Shown here: piece after piece, positions 7,186 to 13,473 of the stretch
Numbering within the stretch: the first letter of the stretch is position 1
How the letters are laid out: each line of letters opens with the position of its first letter
Notes under the pieces: generated by a model
Database searches by the model: none
Seen by the model: only the letters and a program-made list of their open reading frames with translations
Told to the model about the DNA's origin: nothing
Assembly: GCA_946615875.1 (NCBI GenBank)
Contig: CAMOIK010000014.1
Span: forward strand, 1 to 18,652
Source of the DNA: an uncultured Verrucomicrobiota bacterium
GTDB lineage: Bacteria > Verrucomicrobiota > Kiritimatiellia > RFP12 > UBA1067
Length of the DNA: 18,652 nt
Direction: 5' to 3'
Position numbers and translations under genes: made by a program

Positions 7186-8077
7186 CTCCGCGGTCTCCTG
7201 CTTTCTGGAGTTCAAGATGGAATAGCGCCTGCGCGAGCGAGATGTGCGCCTGCAGGCAGAGGCTTTGCACGGTGAGCAGCAGCACAAGCATCAACGCCAC
7301 GGGCGAGAGGCCGAGCAGCGCGGCGAGGCACGTCGCAAACGCCGTCAGGATCATCAGCGTGACGGGCCGCCAGAAAGCGCAGTCCAGCCAGAAGCAGCGG
7401 CGTTTGGCGCCCGCCATCATCCTGGCGCTCTCCCGCAGACACTTCAACGCGGACCAGTCGCAGTGCGCCGCCTTCAGAAACCAAACCTGCCGGTAGCGGT
7501 AGAACGAGACGGCGCTTATGGCGGCGCACGGGACTAGGGCCGCAAGGCCGAGCAGCGGAATCCCGCCGGACATCGCGGCGCCGGCGTCGGCGCACAGCGC
7601 CGGCGCGGCGATGAAGACGAACGGCCACCACACGAAAAGGCCGCGCAGAAATGCCAGGGCGAACATGCCGAACGGGTCTCGCAGACCGCTGAAGCCGGTG
7701 CGCCGCCAGCCATCGGCGCCATCGCCGCGCACGGCGGCCAGCTGCACGCGCGCCAGCCCGTAGGAGGCCATCGCGTCTATCACGGCGGCGACGAAGAGCG
7801 CCAGCGCCGTGACGAGCCCGAAGTCTCGCAGCAGCGCCGGGTCGTGCAGCGCTTCGAACAGTTCGGCGTTGCTTTTCGCTTCCATCAGCCGTTCCGTTGC
7901 CAGATTGGCCGAGGCCAGCAGGGAAGTCGCCGCGTTCACTGCGACGTATCTGATGAAGTTGAAGGCGACGATGATGAATATCAGGCGGCTGAGCCACTTC
8001 TCGCGCCACAGCAGACGCCACGCCTCGTTTCGCATTTCCACGGGGCGGAATTGGTAGGACTGGGACATCTGGGACAT
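7160..8077 (-). CDS. DUF975-like multi-pass membrane protein
   Basis: A 305-residue membrane protein with about six hydrophobic segments: SRLIFIIVAFNFIRYVAV, LVTALALFVAAVIDAM, MFALAFLRGLFVWWPFVFI, IPLLGLAALVPCAAIS, VTLMILTAFATCLAALL and LSPVALMLVLLLTVQSL. The pattern CLRESARMMAGAKRRCFWLD recalls the xSxxLMxGxKxxxFxLxLSF block of DUF975 proteins, whose function is not established. An N-terminal basic-aromatic helix (RNEAWRLLWREKWLSR) precedes the first membrane span. The start is uncertain: ATG 8077 gives MSQMSQSYQF from a short repeat and lacks a good Shine-Dalgarno; ATG 8035 (MRNEAW) is a reasonable alternative. Its 3' end overlaps dgkA, suggesting co-translation. A heptamer array lies directly upstream. 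Confidence 0.65.
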   Translation of the reverse strand: MSQMSQSYQFRPVEMRNEAWRLLWREKWLSRLIFIIVAFNFIRYVAVNAATSLLASANLATERLMEAKSNAELFEALHDPALLRDFGLVTALALFVAAVIDAMASYGLARVQLAAVRGDGADGWRRTGFSGLRDPFGMFALAFLRGLFVWWPFVFIAAPALCADAGAAMSGGIPLLGLAALVPCAAISAVSFYRYRQVWFLKAAHCDWSALKCLRESARMMAGAKRRCFWLDCAFWRPVTLMILTAFATCLAALLGLSPVALMLVLLLTVQSLCLQAHISLAQALFHLELQKAGDRGDEDRGHQG

Positions 8078-8088
8078 ACGGGACTTGA
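8062..8088. repeat. Short 9-bp tandem repeat (GGGACATNN, 3 units)
   Basis: GGGACATCT, GGGACATAC and GGGACTTGA follow one another without gaps. They encode or flank the MSQMSQ N-terminus of the DUF975-like protein and sit next to the heptamer array at 8101-8156. It is a separate repeat type from the heptamer. Confidence 0.5.
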
Positions 8089-8100
8089 CTGTAACTGCAA

Positions 8101-8156
8101 ACTACTCTCTATCATCTACCTTCCACCATCTACCCTCTATCATCTACCATCTACCT
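8101..8156. repeat. Heptamer tandem array A (TCTACCN on the + strand)
   Basis: Eight consecutive 7-bp units: ACTACTC, TCTATCA, TCTACCT, TCCACCA, TCTACCC, TCTATCA, TCTACCA, TCTACCT. The array fills the gap between the lipoprotein gene and the DUF975-like gene, both on the minus strand. Its last unit overlaps the lipoprotein stop codon (TAG at 8153-8151, from GGTAGA). Arrays B and C are the same family. Confidence 0.85.
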
Positions 8157-8672
8157 CAGAGTCGGATTGTCGAATTCGCGAATGACGTCCAGGAGCTGCT
8201 CGGCGAGGTCTGGATCGACCTCGAAGATGTTGTCGGTCTCGGAGTAGGTGTAGCTGGAGATGTTCGCCTTGACGGCGATGAAGCGGTCGAACTCGCTCTT
8301 CTTGGAGCGCTTGAAGTTCTTTTCGCGGTCCAGGAGCCCGTGGTTGACGAGGTTCTGGAAGATGTCGTTGATGTGCTGCGGATCGACGCTCACCCTCTGC
8401 GTCTTGATGTCCCGCCACTCGCCGGACTCGGAGCGTTTCGCGAAGTCGTTGGATACCAGTTCGCTCGTCCCCTTGCGCAGCTCCACGTGGCCGGAGCCGG
8501 TTAGCAGGACGGCGATGCGGCGCACCGGCTGGCGGTTGAGGTTGTAGTAGTGTATTTCAACCCAGTTCAGATGGCTTTGCTGGACCGTGATGTACGGGTT
8601 CACCCAGAAGGGGCCGCAGCCGCCCAGGACGGATGCGAGCGCGACGGCGAGCGCGACAAACAGGTTCTTCAT
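8151..8672 (-). CDS. Predicted lipoprotein of unknown function
   Basis: A 173-residue protein with a type II signal peptide: MKNLFVALAVALASVLGGC, where the lipobox is LGGC with Cys19. The mature part is mixed alpha/beta and charged, with VEIHYYNLNRQPVRRIAVLL near the N-terminus and an acidic end (EVDPDLAEQLLDVIREFDN). No family was recognised. A strong AAAGGAGA lies about 8 nt before ATG 8672. It follows coaX by 36 nt in the long minus-strand operon. The stop codon is supplied by the heptamer array, so the C-terminus may have been set when the array expanded or inserted. Confidence 0.75.
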   Translation of the reverse strand: MKNLFVALAVALASVLGGCGPFWVNPYITVQQSHLNWVEIHYYNLNRQPVRRIAVLLTGSGHVELRKGTSELVSNDFAKRSESGEWRDIKTQRVSVDPQHINDIFQNLVNHGLLDREKNFKRSKKSEFDRFIAVKANISSYTYSETDNIFEVDPDLAEQLLDVIREFDNPTLR

Positions 8673-8708
8673 GACGTGTCTCCTTTAAGGGGTGTGATGT
8701 TTTCTCGG

Positions 8709-9473
8709 TCAAGGTTCGCACTTCGCCGCTATCAGGCCCGCGCCGAACAGCGTGAGCGTCGGGTCGATGGTGAAGGGGAGACGGGAGTCCTTCAACGCCC
8801 ATCTGGCGAAGCCGCCCGTGGCGACCAGCCGGAAATCCTCCGAGAAGTTCGCCTTCAGCTGCGCGACGATCTCGCGCACCATCCCTCTGTAGCCGACGAT
8901 CGCGCCGAAGCGCATCGCCTCTTCGGTGGAGCGGCCAATCTTCGGCGCATCGCCGCTGCCCAGCTCCATCCGCGGCAGTTTGGCGGTGCGTTCGAAGAGA
9001 TAGTCGCGCATGAGAGGGAAGCCCGGCGCAATCACGCCTCCGCGCCACACGCGGTCGCCCGTGACTATCGCGGCGGTCAGCGCGGTGCCGAAATCCATCA
9101 CCAGCACCGGCGCGCCGTAGCGCTCCGCGGCCCCCGCCGCGTCCGCCAGACGGTCCGCGCCGATCGTCTCCGGCTCCGGGTAGTCAAGCGTGATGGGCAG
9201 AGAGGGGCGGTCCATGAAATCCTTGTGCGTGATCTTGTGGAGTCTGCGTCCGAGGCGGCTGGCCTCGGCCTGCCACTTCGCGTCGGCCTTCGGCACCACG
9301 CTTACGTACGCGAGCGGGGCGGCGGGCAGAGTCTCCAAAATCCCCGCGGCCGGCTCGAAGCCGCCGTCGCAGTGGGATACGTTCGTCACCGCGCCGTCTT
9401 CCCAGAGTCCCACGGCGGTGGACGTGTTGCCCACATCGACGACGACGAAGGTTTGCGGCGTCCGCGCGCTCAA
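8709..9473 (-). CDS. coaX: Type III pantothenate kinase
   Basis: The 254-residue enzyme is CoaX, which phosphorylates pantothenate in the first committed step of coenzyme A synthesis; it is insensitive to CoA feedback and needs a monovalent cation in studied members. The three ASKHA motifs are present: VVVDVGNTSTAVGLW at 10-24 (DxGNT), IGADRLADAAGA (GxDR) and VLVMDFGTALTAAIV (DFGTA). GGVIAPGF and GGFARWAL complete the pattern. The start is TTG at 9473, chosen because AAAGGAGGT ends 7 nt upstream and because the family N-terminus begins just after it. An upstream in-frame ATG would lie within nadC and lacks family similarity. It follows nadC by 32 nt. Confidence 0.94.
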   Translation of the reverse strand: MSARTPQTFVVVDVGNTSTAVGLWEDGAVTNVSHCDGGFEPAAGILETLPAAPLAYVSVVPKADAKWQAEASRLGRRLHKITHKDFMDRPSLPITLDYPEPETIGADRLADAAGAAERYGAPVLVMDFGTALTAAIVTGDRVWRGGVIAPGFPLMRDYLFERTAKLPRMELGSGDAPKIGRSTEEAMRFGAIVGYRGMVREIVAQLKANFSEDFRLVATGGFARWALKDSRLPFTIDPTLTLFGAGLIAAKCEP

Positions 9474-9505
9474 TCCCCGAACCTCCTTTTGAACCTGCCC
9501 GGTCC

Positions 9506-10396
<891 letters not shown>

Positions 10397-10418
10397 CGCG
10401 TCTCCCCGGCGTCGGCGC

Positions 10419-10637
10419 CTACGCCGACATCAGGAAATCCCAATGCTGGAACAGTGTGAAGGCGAGCATTCCCGCGACGCCGAGCGCAATGACGCCGAAG
10501 ATCAGCGCGATCAGCGAAGCGGTCTTGTTCACCGTGCGTTCGGGAGCGGCCGCGACGTTTTCAAGTTTGAAGCGGTCTGCAATCGCGGCGCCGCCCGGCG
10601 CAGCCGCCTGCATGGTTGTTGGCTTCTTGATTTTCAT
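10419..10637 (-). CDS. Small single-pass membrane protein, unknown
   Basis: A 72-residue protein with a basic, disordered N-terminus (MKIKKPTTMQAAAPGG), a charged linker and one hydrophobic segment at about 42-63 (LIALIFGVIALGVAGMLAFT), ending FQHWDFLMSA. The likely topology is N-in, single span. No family was recognised; it resembles small membrane-anchor or SecE-sized proteins only in size. It sits between efp and nadC in the same operon. There is no Shine-Dalgarno: the bases before ATG 10637 are heptamer repeat units (TCTGCCA directly joins TG). Its expression may depend on readthrough or coupling. Confidence 0.6.
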   Translation of the reverse strand: MKIKKPTTMQAAAPGGAAIADRFKLENVAAAPERTVNKTASLIALIFGVIALGVAGMLAFTLFQHWDFLMSA

Positions 10638-10721
10638 GGCAGATGGTAGCGGATAGATGGTGGAGTGTAGACGGTAGAGAAGTAGATGGTAGAGGGTAGA
10701 TGGTAGCGGGCAGATGGCAGT
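10637..10721. repeat. Heptamer tandem array B (NGGTAGA on the + strand)
   Basis: Twelve units, eleven of 7 bp and one of 8 bp (GAAGTAGA at 10679-10686), including TGGTAGC, GGATAGA, TGGTGGA, CGGTAGA, TGGTAGA, GGGTAGA and GGGCAGA. It occupies the efp to small-membrane-protein gap; its first base is the complement of the A in that gene's ATG. Read in gene direction it is TCTACCN and contains no stop codons. Confidence 0.85.
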
Positions 10722-10787
10722 GAGTCGTGGTTCTCCATGCTTGGACTTTATTCCGCAACTCCCGGACTCCCGGCCCTCGTCTTGGTC

Positions 10788-10801
10788 GGCGGGAGTCCGC
10801 C
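10788..10801 (-). terminator. Possible weak hairpin after efp
   Basis: GGCGG-ACTC-CCGCC (minus strand) can form a 5-bp hairpin about 10 nt after the efp stop. No T-tract follows, and the next genes appear to have no promoter of their own, so it may attenuate rather than end transcription, or do nothing. Confidence 0.2.
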
Positions 10802-10810
10802 ACCCCGCCT

Positions 10811-11386
10811 TTACTTGGTGGATACGCGGTCGTTGTATTCGCCGGTCTCGGTGTTGATGCGCACCACGTCGCCCTCGTTGATGAAGAGGGGCACGGCGCA
10901 GACGTAGCCGCCCTCGACGGTGGCGGGCTTGGTGACCTTGCCGCTCGCAGTGTTGCCCTTGACGCCCGGCTCCACCTTGATGACCTTGCGCTCGACGAGC
11001 TGCGGCAGCGCGATGCCGATGACCTTGTCGTTGAAGAAGAGCGCGCTGACTTCCATCTCGTCCATGAGGAAGAACTTCTTGTCGCCCATCACTTCGTAGG
11101 AGACGCGGATTTCCTCGAAGTTGTCGTCGGTAAAGACAAAGGCCGTGCCGTCGTCGTAGGAATACGTGACCGACTGCTGTGTGAGGTCGGGTTTCTCGAA
11201 CTTGTCGCCGGAGCGGTAGCTCTTGGACATTCCGCCGCCCGTCATCATGTTGCGGAGCTTGCAGTTGTAGATGGCCTGCCCTTTGCCAGGCTTCGAGAAG
11301 TCGAACTCGGTGATTTCCCACGGCTCGCCGTCGATGAGAAGCTTCACGCCCTTGTGCAATTCGCCTGCTCCGATTACTTCGCCCAT
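10811..11386 (-). CDS. efp: Elongation factor P
   Basis: The 191-residue protein is EF-P, which binds between the ribosomal P and E sites and rescues stalling at consecutive prolines. The three domains are visible: the N-terminal KOW-like domain with the loop SKPGKGQAIYN whose lysine is the expected modification site, a middle domain around VTYSYDDGTAFVFTDD, and the OB-fold end with GVKGNTASGKVTKPATVEGG and VPLFINEGDVVRINTETGEY. The KPGKGQA loop is like the E. coli form that is beta-lysylated by EpmA/EpmB; whether those enzymes exist here cannot be seen. AAGGAG precedes ATG 11386. It heads a long minus-strand operon, with its own extended -10 promoter at 11429-11437. Confidence 0.97.
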   Translation of the reverse strand: MGEVIGAGELHKGVKLLIDGEPWEITEFDFSKPGKGQAIYNCKLRNMMTGGGMSKSYRSGDKFEKPDLTQQSVTYSYDDGTAFVFTDDNFEEIRVSYEVMGDKKFFLMDEMEVSALFFNDKVIGIALPQLVERKVIKVEPGVKGNTASGKVTKPATVEGGYVCAVPLFINEGDVVRINTETGEYNDRVSTK

Positions 11387-11428
11387 TGTTTTCTCCTTAA
11401 GGTGTTTCTTTGTTTGGGTTTGGCAGGT

Positions 11429-11437
11429 ATTATACCA
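11429..11437 (-). promoter_or_regulatory. Extended -10 promoter of the efp operon
   Basis: On the minus strand AATATGGTATAATA gives TGGTATAAT. TAGACC at 11452-11457 is a 4/6 match to the -35 consensus at a 17-bp spacer, the best -35 among the six promoters. The predicted start near 11422 gives a leader of about 36 nt. Confidence 0.78.
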
Positions 11438-11509
11438 TATTCCCGTCCGGCGGTCTAGGGTGGGCAAGGTGTTTTTTTCGCTGGTGCACAGCGCCCGCCC
11501 GCACCTATA

Positions 11510-11532
11510 TATAGAGAGGGGCCGGCTCTATA
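11510..11532. promoter_or_regulatory. Inverted repeat between divergent efp and peptidase promoters
   Basis: TATAGAG (11510-11516) and CTCTATA (11526-11532) are perfect inverted copies with a 9-nt spacer, followed by a GA-dinucleotide run. It lies 73 bp upstream of the efp -10 and 78 bp upstream of the peptidase -10. The symmetry suits a dimeric regulator; binding is inference. Confidence 0.35.
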
Positions 11533-11609
11533 GAGAGAGAGGCTGCGGAAAGGGAGGCGCAGAAAATCGGCGCAGGGGCGAAGTTGTTTGGGCGAGAAAG
11601 CCGAAAATA

Positions 11610-11618
11610 TGGTATAAT
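11610..11618 (+). promoter_or_regulatory. Extended -10 promoter of the C1 peptidase, leaderless
   Basis: AAAATATGGTATAAT is followed by exactly 7 nt (ACGCACC) and then ATG 11626. A start of transcription at the usual 7-8 nt from the -10 would coincide with the A of ATG, so no 5' leader or Shine-Dalgarno is possible from this promoter. Confidence 0.75.
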
Positions 11619-11625
11619 ACGCACC

Positions 11626-13473
11626 ATGAGACTGGAAACGGCCAATAAAACGGTATTTTTCGCGATATGCGCGGCTGCTGCGGGCATGGTTTTCGCCATG
11701 GAATCTGTGGCGGCGACCGGCTACGTGGCGTCGCCGCACCGGCGCGGCGTGGTCCGCGTGTCCGACGGCGCCCAGACTGCGTCGAGGGCCAAGCGTCTAA
11801 AGGGCGCGTCTTCGGCGGACGCCCTGCCGTCTTCATGGGATTCGCGCGTTTTTGGCTGGATAGGCCCCGTGAAGAATCAGGGGGAGATAGGGGATTGCTG
11901 GGCGTTCGCCGCCTGCGAGACGCTTGAGACGCAGCTGCGCAAGGCCGGGCGCGGCGACTGGGATTTCTCCGAGAAGAACATGGCCAATCTGCATGGATTC
12001 GAGATGTCCTACGAAGAAGGCGGGAACAACGACATGGCGGCGGCGTATCTTCTGAGGTGGGGCGGCGCTGTCGCCGAGACCAACGACCCCTACGTGGTCA
12101 AGAAGAGCGACTGGAAGACCGACAGCCGCTCGCTCGTTCCCGCCATGCACGTGCAGAACGTCGTCTGGGTGGAAGGGCTTGCCGAGACCGGCGGCGAAGA
12201 AAGCCTGAAGAGGGCGATCATGGAATACGGGGCGGTGTGCGTATCGATGTGCTATCTCAATGACAGAGCAAAGTATCTGGCGGACGGCGGCGCATACTAC
12301 TACACCGGCACCGGCGGACAGAACCATGCCGTCACCGTTGTCGGCTGGGACGACGCATACCCCGCCGCGAAATTCAAGACCGCGCCGACGCGCGACGGCG
12401 CCTGGCTCGTCAAGAACAGCCACGGCGCCTCCAGCGGCGACGGCGGCTATCTGCACGTGTCGTATTGCGACACGCGCTTTGCCATGACTTCGGAGGACTG
12501 CGCAGTGTTCATCCCAGCCACGGAGGACGAGGACTACTCAGCCGCATACGGCTACGATAGGCTGGGGGCGGTCTTCTCATTCAAAGGCGACAGCGGGCGG
12601 TATCCTGTCGCGGCGGTATTCAAGTCGGTCTGCCACGAGGAGCTGGCCGCGATAGGGCTTTACACCAAAGTGTATCCGCTGGACTATTCGTTTTCCGTAT
12701 GGACCAACGTGACAGGGTCAGCGGCGAATCCCACGTCCGGCGGCGAATGCGCCTACAGCCAGGAAGGGCGCATCGAGCGCGCGGGCTACTCCACGATACG
12801 CCTCGACTCGCCGCTCCCGCTGGCGCAGGGCGCGATGTTCTCCATCGTCTTCGAGAATACGACGGACGCGCCGCCATACTATTGCGTCTGCGCATCTTCG
12901 AACTTCTCCGACGGCTCGCCGTATTCGCGCTTCGAGCCGACGGAAGGCCAGACGTTCCACCGCGGCGGCGGCTCGTGGTTCGACTTCGCCGACGACAACG
13001 AGAGCGTCTGCCTGAAGGCGTACACGCGCGCCACGAAAACGGCGCGCGACGCCGGGCCGGGCGAGACGCAGGACGGCTCGGCGATGCTCGCGGCCGCGGC
13101 CGCCGCCGACGCGGCGTTCGCCTCGCAGTTCTCTCAGTCGTTCGGCGCGTTTTGCGGCCTCGTGGGCGTCAACGGCCGCACGCTGTGGTATTCGTGGCTG
13201 ACGGGGCTGGATCCCCTCGGACGGGAGTCGCGCGACTTTACGCTCTCGATCCACATTGAAGGCGGCGTCCCGCGTCTGGAGTGGTCGCCCGACCTCGGGG
13301 ACGGGCGCACCTACACCGTGATGGGCGCCGCCAGCCTGGAGGATGCGCAATGGCGCGAGGTCGACGACCTCTCCAAGACCGACGCCAGGTTCTTCAAGGT
13401 GCAGGTCGCCCCGAAATATCCGGAGGCCGGTCAGAAGCGCTTGAGGACGATCGCCGTTCGCGCAGGCAGGTAG
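11626..13473 (+). CDS. Secreted papain-family (C1) peptidase with lectin-like domain
   Basis: The 615-residue product begins with an export signal (hydrophobic about 9-30, ending near MESVAA). The catalytic domain spans about 68-300: PVKNQGEIGDCWAFAACETL contains oxyanion Gln85 and nucleophile Cys91, QNHAVTVVGWDD contains His234, and WLVKNSHG contains Asn264, so the C1 triad is complete. Residues about 310-470 form a beta-rich region like the lectin-like domain that follows C1 domains in several bacterial peptidases (GLYTKVYPLDYSFSVWTN, then FSIVFENTTD). Residues about 485-597 are a C-terminal module ending DARFFKVQV, resembling the tail of the protein at 3-1118. No propeptide inhibitor domain is evident between signal and catalytic core, where only about 35 residues lie. 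The last about 18 residues (YPEAGQKRLRTIAVRAGR) are antisense to the end of glgB. The gene stands alone on its strand. Confidence 0.9.
   Translation: MRLETANKTVFFAICAAAAGMVFAMESVAATGYVASPHRRGVVRVSDGAQTASRAKRLKGASSADALPSSWDSRVFGWIGPVKNQGEIGDCWAFAACETLETQLRKAGRGDWDFSEKNMANLHGFEMSYEEGGNNDMAAAYLLRWGGAVAETNDPYVVKKSDWKTDSRSLVPAMHVQNVVWVEGLAETGGEESLKRAIMEYGAVCVSMCYLNDRAKYLADGGAYYYTGTGGQNHAVTVVGWDDAYPAAKFKTAPTRDGAWLVKNSHGASSGDGGYLHVSYCDTRFAMTSEDCAVFIPATEDEDYSAAYGYDRLGAVFSFKGDSGRYPVAAVFKSVCHEELAAIGLYTKVYPLDYSFSVWTNVTGSAANPTSGGECAYSQEGRIERAGYSTIRLDSPLPLAQGAMFSIVFENTTDAPPYYCVCASSNFSDGSPYSRFEPTEGQTFHRGGGSWFDFADDNESVCLKAYTRATKTARDAGPGETQDGSAMLAAAAAADAAFASQFSQSFGAFCGLVGVNGRTLWYSWLTGLDPLGRESRDFTLSIHIEGGVPRLEWSPDLGDGRTYTVMGAASLEDAQWREVDDLSKTDARFFKVQVAPKYPEAGQKRLRTIAVRAGR

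Noticed and set aside
10722..10790. Extension of the small membrane protein upstream through array B
   Set aside because: Again an open frame produced by stop-free repeats; no start signal and no protein-like composition.
11471..11478. T-run as a plus-strand terminator
   Set aside because: No plus-strand gene precedes it and no stable hairpin lies immediately upstream.
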